From NCBI GenBank assembly GCA_964630925.1, contig CAZVZK010000061.1, positions 1-58,708 of the forward strand: a stretch of 58,708 nucleotides of DNA, in the 5' to 3' direction. Both the position numbers and the translations under genes were made by a program. The notes under the pieces are model-generated. The model did not search any database, was not told the DNA's origin, and saw only the letters and a program-made list of their open reading frames with translations. The DNA is from RGDT01 sp964630925 (GTDB lineage: Bacteria > Planctomycetota > Planctomycetia > Gemmatales > Gemmataceae). Positions 34,323-41,893 of this stretch are shown piece after piece (position 1 is the first letter of the stretch; each line of letters opens with the position of its first letter).

Positions 34323-34335
34323 CTACCCCACCCCC
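34323..34335 (+). repeat. CTACCCCACCCCC motif
   Basis: Thirteen-base end motif identical to one at 45523-45535 and related to the outer end of the 27636-27828 element, lying just upstream of the alcohol dehydrogenase gene. Confidence 0.6.
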
Positions 34336-34388
34336 ATGATACCACGGCGCTCCGGCGGCGCGAACGGCGGTTCAGGCGAGCGGCACGG

Positions 34389-34453
34389 CGTCAGCGTGCC
34401 GTGTCTGCATCACACGGCATGCTGACGGGGGTCTGGGGGCGTCTCGCCCCCAG
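34389..34453. repeat. Two consecutive hairpins between ADH and ALDH genes
   Basis: Stem 1: CGTCAGCGTGCCGTGT (34389-34404) pairs with 34412-34427 with one mismatch and a seven-base loop. Stem 2: CTGGGGGCG (34433-34441) pairs with CGCCCCCAG (34445-34453) with a three-base loop. A REP-like position, perhaps setting mRNA stability between the two genes. Confidence 0.75.
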
Positions 34454-34483
34454 CTCACATGCCGCCGCCCCGCCTGAGCGGCG

Positions 34484-35914
34484 TCACGCCTTGATCGGCC
34501 CCTCGTGCTGGAACGCCCGCGCCCGGAACAGGAAGTCGACGATGCTGCCCTCGTGCGGCTGCAGCCAGTTCAGCCGGATCGTCGGGATCGGCCCGATGTT
34601 CAGCCGGTCGATGTGGACCGCGTCGATGAGCTGCCGCTGGAACTTCACGTCGTTCGTGATCGCGCTGCACACCAGCGTCGGGCCGATGGCCTCGATCATC
34701 TTCTCCTGCGGGCACTTGACCACGGTGGCGAAGGGGAACATGTACTCCGCCTTCGCCATCGCCGTGTCCGGCGTCTCGCTGTGGCAGATGACGGGCCGCA
34801 GGTAGACGCACCGCTCCTTCTTCACCACCCTGTCGCCGAACTTCGCCGTGGCGTGGGTGACGCCGGGGGCGGCCAGGTCGCGCTCGATGGCGGCCCACAC
34901 GCCCTCGCCCTGGCCGGGGACGGTGAACGGCGCCAGCGCCGACGTGGGGTCCTCGGGCGGCTTGGGCATCTCGGGGCCGATCTTCTCCGCGAGGGCGGCC
35001 GCGATCTTCTCCGTGTGGCGCGACGCCCAGACCCCGGAGCAGTTGATGCAGCCGCGGCCCGAGTTCTTGAAGATCGACTCGGCCATGACATCGATGTACT
35101 TCTCCCAGTCATCGACGCAGTCGTCGCCGAGGATGATCTTGCTAAAGCCCGGCCCGTGGGCCTGGACGCGCGGGTTGCCCTTGTACTGCTCGACCGTGGC
35201 GGTGCCGCCGAAGATGAGGGAGCGTGGGCAGTGCTGCAACACCGCCGCGCCGATCTCGCCGAGGCCGGGGTAGATGGCGACGGCCTCCTTGGGGATGCCG
35301 GCCTGCTGGAAGGCGCTCGCCATGCGGTAGGGCGTCCACGGCTCCTGGGGGCCGGGCTTGAGGACGAGCCCGACCTGCATCGGCACGATCGGCAGCCACA
35401 GAGTGTGGACGCCGGGGGAGTTGGATGGCAGCACCATGCCGAGGACGGGCGACTGGCACTGGTAGGAGATGGGGACGCCGCGGGCCTCGACGCCGTAACC
35501 GCGGGTGAGGTTCTCGAGATCCAGGCCGCGTGTGAGCGAGTCGAGGATCTTGTCCATGTTGGCGAGGACGAACTCGTTCTTCTCCATGTTGAAGCGGCAC
35601 ATGTGCTCGGGCAGGCCGGTGGTGGCCGACTGCATGCGCACGAACTGGTCGGGGGTCTGGGTGCCGTCGCCGCAGGGCAGCTCGGCGTGGACGTACAGCT
35701 CGCCCGCCTTCTTGACCTTGCCCATCAGCTCCTTGATGGGGATCTCGCGGAGCACGTCGCGGGCGCGCTGGGCGTGACGCATATCCTTGCCGACCATCGC
35801 CGCGACGGCGCGGCTCATCTCGCAGACGACCTCGCCGGTGTCGAAATGGACGATCCTGTCCGCCTCGCTGCTCTTGTACGGCTCGCCCCAGCGGGAAATC
35901 GGGATGTGGATCAT
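34484..35914 (-). CDS. Aldehyde dehydrogenase family protein
   Basis: 476 aa, in the ALDH superfamily. The likely nucleophile is Cys289 in NSGRGCINCSG, with Cys292 as a second option. LPSNSPGVHTLWLP (162-175) corresponds to the usual PWNFP region and Lys186 to the NAD-binding Lys. It acts on an acyl or aldehyde group with NAD(P). The start at 35914 is normal for the family. It is unlike standard betaine-aldehyde enzymes, having a shortened catalytic neighbourhood (GRGCINCSGVW) that resembles acyl-CoA-reductase-like branches. It lies 22 bp after the DUF4058 gene and upstream of an alcohol dehydrogenase, so it may feed or drain an aldehyde. Confidence 0.85.
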   Translation of the reverse strand: MIHIPISRWGEPYKSSEADRIVHFDTGEVVCEMSRAVAAMVGKDMRHAQRARDVLREIPIKELMGKVKKAGELYVHAELPCGDGTQTPDQFVRMQSATTGLPEHMCRFNMEKNEFVLANMDKILDSLTRGLDLENLTRGYGVEARGVPISYQCQSPVLGMVLPSNSPGVHTLWLPIVPMQVGLVLKPGPQEPWTPYRMASAFQQAGIPKEAVAIYPGLGEIGAAVLQHCPRSLIFGGTATVEQYKGNPRVQAHGPGFSKIILGDDCVDDWEKYIDVMAESIFKNSGRGCINCSGVWASRHTEKIAAALAEKIGPEMPKPPEDPTSALAPFTVPGQGEGVWAAIERDLAAPGVTHATAKFGDRVVKKERCVYLRPVICHSETPDTAMAKAEYMFPFATVVKCPQEKMIEAIGPTLVCSAITNDVKFQRQLIDAVHIDRLNIGPIPTIRLNWLQPHEGSIVDFLFRARAFQHEGPIKA

Positions 35915-35936
35915 GGCGTGGCTCCAGGGTGGGTTC

Positions 35937-36719
35937 TCAAGGCGAGCCGGGGGCGGACGCTCCCGGGGGGGGACGGCGGGCGAGGAGGGCGGCGGCCCAG
36001 TCGGCGTCGGCGGGGCTCAGGGCGGGTGTCGGCGGGCGGGTGTACTCGATGTCACGCCCGAAGTTCCCCTCGTCGTAGGCGCGATCAAGGCTCGGCTTTA
36101 GATCGAGGGGGGCCGGAGGCACCCCGGGATCGAGCGGCACCGGGATCACGGGGATCGGATCGCGGACGCCGAACCCCCACACATCCGCCCGTGGGAAGTC
36201 GCTGGCGCGGCTGATGAGGATCCGGTACGGCGTCGTCGAGCGGGGGGGCGGGCGGTGTCCCGAACGCAAAAGATCGATCTCGACGAGATTCGTCCGCGTG
36301 GCGATGACGTCGCGCCGTTTCGCCTCGTAGGCTTCCCGGTCTGCCCCCTTGTTGGATGGGCTGAGGAGCTCGATGATGGTCGCGACGCGTCTACTGCCCC
36401 GATCCACGATGCGGAGATACCGCGCCCCTCTTCTCAACCGTGCCGGGAGGTTCTGCGTGGCCGGGGCGACGATGGCCGCGGCGGAGAGGGCCGTCCCATC
36501 GCCACCCCTTTCGGATACGAACAGGTCGGGCTTGCCCCCGCGTTCCGACTCCTCCTCGGCATCCTCCAGCCAGACGTACTGGTCGAGGTAGGCGGCGTAC
36601 CTCTCCGGCAGACCCGGCGAGAGGGCGCCGCGAAGGAACACGAGGAACGTGGAGTGGAAGTCGGGCCATCCCGAAGGCTCTTCGAGCCACGGATCCATGC
36701 CAGGGAACGGGCTCGGCAT
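35937..36719 (-). CDS. DUF4058 family protein, 260 aa
   Basis: The opening MPSPFPGMDPWLEEPSGWPD and later IELLSPSNKG match DUF4058, a planctomycete and cyanobacterial family of unknown function. I start at ATG 36719 because it places MPSPFPGMDP at the N-terminus; an ATG one codon earlier (36722) overlaps the previous stop as ATGA and is equally possible. No signal peptide. The C-terminus is Pro-rich and low complexity. It is coupled to the membrane protein gene upstream. The role is not known, but the family is often found in many copies. Confidence 0.85.
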   Translation of the reverse strand: MPSPFPGMDPWLEEPSGWPDFHSTFLVFLRGALSPGLPERYAAYLDQYVWLEDAEEESERGGKPDLFVSERGGDGTALSAAAIVAPATQNLPARLRRGARYLRIVDRGSRRVATIIELLSPSNKGADREAYEAKRRDVIATRTNLVEIDLLRSGHRPPPRSTTPYRILISRASDFPRADVWGFGVRDPIPVIPVPLDPGVPPAPLDLKPSLDRAYDEGNFGRDIEYTRPPTPALSPADADWAAALLARRPPPGASAPGSP

Positions 36720-37318
36720 CATCTCCCCTCCCTCTCCGCGCGCCGACCCCGCCGCCACCCCTCGACCAGCATCCCGTGGAGCCTCCGGGGCGAGACCCGG
36801 TAACGGTCACGGAGGACGACGTGCCCCTCATCGAGGTCCGGTTCCAGCGGCGACCCCGCCCGGAGTATCGTATCCTCGCGCCGGGGATCGATCAGGGTGA
36901 TCGCCACCTTGTCGTCGGGCGGCCCGTTGTGCCCCCCCTCGTCCTCCAGGAAACGGACGTCCTCGATGTTATCGTAAGGGACGCGGACGAGCACCTCGCC
37001 GTCCCGCGCCACGCACGTCAGTTGCGTGGCGCCCACGAAGAGGCGGGCGCCCTGCCTGGCGAGCCGCGCCTCCCGTCCCAACGCGAACACCCCCGCCGCC
37101 ACGATCAAGAGGCTGAACAGCGCGCACAGCCAGCCCAGCGCCACAACCAGCCAGCGCGGCATGTCCCCGTTGTTCGGCGTGGTGATCACGTGGACGGCGA
37201 ACCACAGTCCCAGCGAGCCGCCCGCCACGCCGGCCACGCTCCCGATGAAGATCTGCACCGCGCTCTTCCCGGCGGATAGCGAGACCTCCTCCCCGAGCTC
37301 GTGATCTGGCCGTGCCAC
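36719..37318 (-). CDS. Two-helix membrane protein, PH-like C-terminus
   Basis: 199 aa. Two membrane segments near the N-terminus (VQIFIGSVAGVAGGSLGLWF and WLVVALGWLCALFSLLIVAA), then a soluble region of about 110 residues rich in beta strands (TCVARDGEVLVRVPYDNIED) that recalls bacterial PH-like domains. I use the GTG at 37318 with AGGGG upstream, 17 bp after the ligase stop; the open frame goes further up, but would overlap the ligase gene. No family is certain. The stop overlaps DUF4058's start. Confidence 0.65.
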   Translation of the reverse strand: MARPDHELGEEVSLSAGKSAVQIFIGSVAGVAGGSLGLWFAVHVITTPNNGDMPRWLVVALGWLCALFSLLIVAAGVFALGREARLARQGARLFVGATQLTCVARDGEVLVRVPYDNIEDVRFLEDEGGHNGPPDDKVAITLIDPRREDTILRAGSPLEPDLDEGHVVLRDRYRVSPRRLHGMLVEGWRRGRRAEREGR

Positions 37319-37335
37319 GGAAGACCCCTGCCATC

Positions 37336-38439
37336 TCAATACACCCCGACCGTCGTCTGCGCCGCGATGCCGCGCCACGGCTTCACGCCGCTGACCCCGT
37401 CCCACGGGTACTTCGCCGTCGGCAGCTCGCGCACGCCCTCGTCACGCTCCATGAACCGGGGCACGAAGAACTCCTTCGTCAGCGTCGTCAGCATCACGCG
37501 GCCATCGGCCCCGTGCGGCACCACCTTCGAGTAGTCGTCGAAGTCCACCACCTCCACCACCGCGCGCGGCTGCGGGGCGTGGTAGTCGATCTTCCACCCG
37601 TTGGCCGTCGAGGGCATCTCGGCTGCCGCCAATCCCATCAGCGTGTTGCCGTAGGTCGGCGCGATGTAGATGTTCGGGCCGAGGTATTCCTCGATGGTGA
37701 AGCGGATCCACTGCGAGGTCATCTCGGTGCCGCCGCAGAAGATGCCGGTGATCCCCGCCTTCTCCACGCTCGACCCCTGCGCCTCCAGACGCTGGGCGAG
37801 GGCGTCGAGGAGCTTCGGCGTGGTGAACATGCACTTGATGTCGTGCCCGGCGCTCAGGACCGTCATCGCCTGGTCGATGACGTGCTCCTGGTACGCCTTC
37901 AGGTGCTCCATCCAGCCCTTCTTGATGACCTTGATGACCCAGCGCGGGTCGAGGTCCACGCAGAACGAGATGCCGCCCCGGTGCTGGGCCATGTGCTCGA
38001 CCGCGAGACGCAGGCGGCGCGGCCCCGACGGGCCGAGCATCAGCCAGTTACTCCCCCTGGGGAAGAACTTGTCCGGCAGCGTGTCGCTGAACATCTCGTA
38101 GTCGATGCGGAAGTCGTCCATGACGACGCGCGACTTGGGGATGCCCGTGGTGCCGCCCGTCTCGAACACGTACCACGGCTTCGTCGCGTAGCCCTTGGGC
38201 ACCCAGCGCCGGACCGGGCCGCCGCGCAGCCACTCGTCCTCGAAGTGGCCGAAGAGCTTGAGGTCCTCGAAGCACTTCACGTCCTTGCGCGGGTCGAACT
38301 TGTATTCCTTGGCCTTCTCCAGCCAGAAGGGCGTGCCCGTCTCGGGGCTGAAGTGCCACGCCATCACCTCGCGCACCTGGGCGTCGAGCTGCTCCTTGGC
38401 CTTGCGGATCTGCTCCGGCGATGCGGTCGTCACGCTCAC
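37336..38439 (-). CDS. Adenylate-forming (acyl-ligase) protein, LuxE-sized
   Basis: 367 aa. ETGGTTGIPKSR (93-104) is the AMP-binding loop of the ANL superfamily, and YGNTLMG late in the protein resembles the adenine-contact motif. The length and the compact C-terminal end are closer to LuxE acyl-protein synthetases or PaaK-like enzymes than to full acyl-CoA synthetases; which of these it is I cannot tell. It would activate a carboxylic acid as an acyl-adenylate. It is the upstream member of a same-strand block with an aldehyde dehydrogenase and an alcohol dehydrogenase, with two unrelated genes between. Confidence 0.75.
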   Translation of the reverse strand: MSVTTASPEQIRKAKEQLDAQVREVMAWHFSPETGTPFWLEKAKEYKFDPRKDVKCFEDLKLFGHFEDEWLRGGPVRRWVPKGYATKPWYVFETGGTTGIPKSRVVMDDFRIDYEMFSDTLPDKFFPRGSNWLMLGPSGPRRLRLAVEHMAQHRGGISFCVDLDPRWVIKVIKKGWMEHLKAYQEHVIDQAMTVLSAGHDIKCMFTTPKLLDALAQRLEAQGSSVEKAGITGIFCGGTEMTSQWIRFTIEEYLGPNIYIAPTYGNTLMGLAAAEMPSTANGWKIDYHAPQPRAVVEVVDFDDYSKVVPHGADGRVMLTTLTKEFFVPRFMERDEGVRELPTAKYPWDGVSGVKPWRGIAAQTTVGVY

Positions 38440-38486
38440 GTTATCTCTCCAGGCCCGATTGTCACTTGATCGCGGCTGTTCTACTT

Positions 38487-38580
38487 GTAGGCCGGGTCGG
38501 GGCCGTCAGGCAGAAACCCGACGGGACGGCTTCACACGCATCGTCGGGCTTCGGCCCTGGCGGGCGTCCACCCGACCTAC
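38487..38580. repeat. GTAGGTCG-family element with inverted ends
   Basis: GTAGGCCGGGT (38487-38497) and ACCCGACCTAC (38570-38580) are inverted copies with one mismatch. The right end contains the stop codon TAG of the PQQ-like gene at 38577-38579 (minus strand). Shares GAAACCCGACGGG with the copy at 22824. Confidence 0.75.
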
Positions 38581-40085
38581 TTGATCGCGAACAGGTAGCT
38601 CTGCGTGTTCAGGTACAGCACGCCGTTCGCCGCCACGGGCGGCACCTTGATCGGCTGCCCCACGGTGATCTTCTTCGGCTCCGTCTTCTTGCGTCCGGCC
38701 TTGAAGATGTACAGCTCGCCGCTGTCCGTGCCGACGAACACCTTCCCGTCAACATAGTACGGGGAGCACCAGGTGCTCTCGTTCAGGTCGTGCTGCCACA
38801 GCTTCTCGCCGGTCCTGGCGTCGAGGGCGTGGAAGAAGCCGGCCAGCTCGGTCGCGTAGACGACGCCGTCGTGGACGCACACCGTCGTCATCGTCCGCCC
38901 GAAGTCGTAGTCGCGTTCGTCGGCGTTCGGCTTGGGCAGCTTGCCGCCGTAATGCCATAGCAGGCCAGAATTCTTGTTCTTCGGCGACTTCGGGTCGAGG
39001 TCGCCGTCGGCGGGCGAGATGTCCCTGTCCGGGCCCACCGGCTTCTTCGTGATGTCGATGCACCACAGGTGGCCGACGCCCTGGCCGTCGTCGGGCTCCT
39101 GTCCGACGGTCACGTAGCACCTGCCGTCCACGACCACGGGCACGCCGATGGGCATCGACTGCTCGCCGGAGCCCCCGCGCTTGTACGGCGTCTCCGCCTT
39201 GAGGTTCAGGTTGAACTTCCAGAGGACCTCCCCCTTGTCGGCGGTCAGGCCGTACACCCAGCCATCGCCGCCGGCGATGATGATCTGCCACCTGTCGCCC
39301 ACCTTGGCGGCGGCGGGGCTGGACCACTGGCCGGAGATGATGGGATTCGGCAGGACGTACTTCCACGCGAGCTTGCCCGTCTTCTTGTCGAGGGCGAGCA
39401 GCGACGGGGCCTTGGGCGCGGGCACCTTGCCCTTGTGGATGTCCATGCCGTTGCAGGTCAGGGCGTAGACGACATCGCCGAGGACGATGGGGGACGAGTT
39501 GGTGGCCTGGTTGGGGAAGACGCCGTATTCCTTGCGCATGTCCACGGACCAGAGGATCTTGCCCTTCACCGCATCCGCGCACACGAACTCGCAGCGGTTG
39601 GACAGGTACCAGAGACGCTCGCCCTCGACGAAGGGGACGCTGAGGACCCCCTGATGGCCCGCGTCCTGATCCTCGTCGCCGATCTTGTCGTGGACGATCT
39701 GCCACAGGAACTTGCCGTCCTTCTCGTCGAAGCACATCAGCACGCCCTTGTCGCCGTCGATCTTGTCGTCGCGCGGCTTCTTGTTGTTGGTGCCGATGTA
39801 GACGCGCCCGCCGGAGATGACCGGCCCGCCATAGGCGTGATCGCCGAGGGCGGCCTGCCACTTGACTTTCTTGTGCTTACCCTTGCGGGTGTCGAACGTG
39901 TCGGGGATGCCCTTCTCCGTGAAGTTGGCCAGGTTGCGGCCGAGCGACGTTTCGCCGCCGCCGAAGCCGACGAATCTGGCCGCGGCCTTGTCATCCTTGG
40001 CGGGCGCGCCGACGCCTATGCCACCGAGGCAAACGGCCAGGGCGCCAATCACGAGCGGCAAGGCGATCAAGCCGAATCGTCGCAT
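38577..40085 (-). CDS. PQQ-like beta-propeller protein, 502 aa
   Basis: Hydrophobic signal segment at the N-terminus (LIALPLVIGALAVCLGGIGV), then an eight-bladed type propeller with blades such as VYIGTNNKKPRDDK, LLALDKKTGKLAWKYV and FFHALDARTGEKLWQHDLNES. Strong similarity in layout and wording to the 565-aa neighbour (for example NRCEFVCA against NRCEVICA; HLWCIDITKKP against HLWCIDVTKKP), showing a local duplication. No quinone or calcium site is seen, so a catalytic role is doubtful. Its stop lies in a repeat element. Probably periplasmic. Confidence 0.88.
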   Translation of the reverse strand: MRRFGLIALPLVIGALAVCLGGIGVGAPAKDDKAAARFVGFGGGETSLGRNLANFTEKGIPDTFDTRKGKHKKVKWQAALGDHAYGGPVISGGRVYIGTNNKKPRDDKIDGDKGVLMCFDEKDGKFLWQIVHDKIGDEDQDAGHQGVLSVPFVEGERLWYLSNRCEFVCADAVKGKILWSVDMRKEYGVFPNQATNSSPIVLGDVVYALTCNGMDIHKGKVPAPKAPSLLALDKKTGKLAWKYVLPNPIISGQWSSPAAAKVGDRWQIIIAGGDGWVYGLTADKGEVLWKFNLNLKAETPYKRGGSGEQSMPIGVPVVVDGRCYVTVGQEPDDGQGVGHLWCIDITKKPVGPDRDISPADGDLDPKSPKNKNSGLLWHYGGKLPKPNADERDYDFGRTMTTVCVHDGVVYATELAGFFHALDARTGEKLWQHDLNESTWCSPYYVDGKVFVGTDSGELYIFKAGRKKTEPKKITVGQPIKVPPVAANGVLYLNTQSYLFAIK

Positions 40086-40185
40086 CGAATGCTCCTTCGT
40101 CTTCGGTCCCGTCTTCAGTGTCCCCCGAAAGCAGTCGCGTCCGGGCGAGGGCTGTTGGCTGAAAACTCAAACCGAAAACGGATGA

Positions 40186-41883
40186 CTACTTGGAAGCGAT
40201 CGCCCACAGCTTGCACGGGTTCTCGGTGATGACGTACAGCACGCCGTTGGCGGCCACCGGCGTCGCCCGGATCTTGCCGCGCATCTGCACCGTCCCGACG
40301 AGCTCCTTCTTCTTGCCGTGCTTGAAGATGTGGACCTTGCCCTTGTCGTTGCCGATGTAGATGTGCCCGTCCACCCAGTACGGCGACGACCAGTTCTCGG
40401 CGTCCATGTCGTGCTCCCAGTACTTCTCGCCCGTCTTCGCGTCGAAGCAGTACACCGAGCCGTCGAAGTCGGCGGCGTAGCACAGGCCGTCATGCACGGC
40501 GCAGGTGCTCATGGTGCGGCCGAACTCGTAGTCCTTCTCCGTGTTGGCGTCGTTCACGCCGCCGAAATGCCACACCAACGCGGAATCCTTGTTGCGCGGG
40601 TCCTTCGGGTCGAACTTGTGCTGCACCGGGTCCTTCGGGTCGCTCCACGGCGACACGTCCTTGTCCTTGTTCGTCGGCTTCTTCGTCACGTCGATGCACC
40701 ACAGGTGCCCCACGCCCTTCTTGTGCTCGGGGTCCTGGCCCACGCCGATGTACAGGTAGTTGCCGGACACGATGGGGGTGCAGACGAAGTCGTTGCGCGT
40801 CCCCTTGCCGCCCAGCACGTACTTCGACCCCTTCGGGTTGCAGTCGAACTTCCAGTACAGCTCGGCCTCGCCGTCCTTGCCCTTGGGGTTGAACGAGTAG
40901 AGCCAGCCGTCCCCGCCGGGGAAGATGATCTGCGGCCTGCCGCCCGCCTCGGTGTACACCGGGTTCGACCACTGACCGTGCATGATGTTCCTGCCCGGCA
41001 GGCTCGACTTCCACAGAACCTTGCCCGCCTCCTTGGTCTTGGGGTCCTCCTTGACGTCGATGGCCAGGAAGCTCGGGGCGTCGGGGGCGGGGATGCGCGT
41101 GTGCTCCTCGTCCACGCCGTTGGAGGTGATGACGAACAGCGTGTCGCCGACGAGCAGCGGCGAGCAGGTGGCGAGGTTGTGCGGGTAGACGCCCATCTCG
41201 CCGATCATGTCGCGCTTCCACACCACGTCGCCGTCGGTCTTCGAGGTGTACTTCTCCTTGGCGAAGCCGACGTTGCCCGCCGCCAGGCCGTCGGTGGTGG
41301 CGCAAATGACCTCGCAGCGGTTGGAGACGTAATAGATTCGGTTGCCCTTGATGACGGGGGCGGAGCAGATGCCCTCCTCCGGCCAGTCCCAGACCCGGCC
41401 CGCGCCGAGCTTGTCGTGGACCATCTGCCAGTTAAACTTCCCGTCCGCCTCGCTGAAGCACATGATGACGCCGCGGTCGCCCTGGTACTTCTCGTCCTTG
41501 TTGCGCGGGTTCTGGTTGTTGGTGCCGAGGTAGATCTTGCCGCCGCCGACCGTGGGGCCGCCGTAGGCCTTGCTGCCGAGGTCGACGGCCCACTTGATGT
41601 TCTTCCACTTCTCGTTGCGGCCGGTCTTCTCGTCGGCCAGGGGTGGGATGGAGACCCAGTCCCGGGCCAGGCCGGCCTCCACGAGGTTGACGAGGTTACG
41701 CTGCACCGTGCCGCCGTACATGGGCCAGGCGCGGGCGGCCTCCTTGTCCTTGTCGGCCCCGTTGAGGCTGCCCTCGACGGGGGAAGGGCCCTGGCGCAGC
41801 CAGACGACGGCGACGACGGCGGCGATGACGGCGGTGGTGCAGGCCAGGGCGATCCAGCGCCTGGCGTTGGGGTTATCGTTCAT
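40186..41883 (-). CDS. PQQ-like beta-propeller protein, 565 aa
   Basis: N-terminal membrane anchor (WIALACTTAVIAAVVAVVWL) with a short cytoplasmic stretch before it, so it may stay attached to the membrane. The propeller begins YGGTVQRNLVNLVE and blades read YLGTNNQNPRNKDE, SFLAIDVKEDPKTKE and VYCFDAKTGEKYWEHDMDAE. It is the closest relative of the 502-aa protein. It follows the 766-aa gene by 10 bp and precedes the 502-aa gene by 100 bp, so these three could be one transcript. Function unknown. Confidence 0.88.
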   Translation of the reverse strand: MNDNPNARRWIALACTTAVIAAVVAVVWLRQGPSPVEGSLNGADKDKEAARAWPMYGGTVQRNLVNLVEAGLARDWVSIPPLADEKTGRNEKWKNIKWAVDLGSKAYGGPTVGGGKIYLGTNNQNPRNKDEKYQGDRGVIMCFSEADGKFNWQMVHDKLGAGRVWDWPEEGICSAPVIKGNRIYYVSNRCEVICATTDGLAAGNVGFAKEKYTSKTDGDVVWKRDMIGEMGVYPHNLATCSPLLVGDTLFVITSNGVDEEHTRIPAPDAPSFLAIDVKEDPKTKEAGKVLWKSSLPGRNIMHGQWSNPVYTEAGGRPQIIFPGGDGWLYSFNPKGKDGEAELYWKFDCNPKGSKYVLGGKGTRNDFVCTPIVSGNYLYIGVGQDPEHKKGVGHLWCIDVTKKPTNKDKDVSPWSDPKDPVQHKFDPKDPRNKDSALVWHFGGVNDANTEKDYEFGRTMSTCAVHDGLCYAADFDGSVYCFDAKTGEKYWEHDMDAENWSSPYWVDGHIYIGNDKGKVHIFKHGKKKELVGTVQMRGKIRATPVAANGVLYVITENPCKLWAIASK

Positions 41884-41893
41884 GGCCGGCGCC

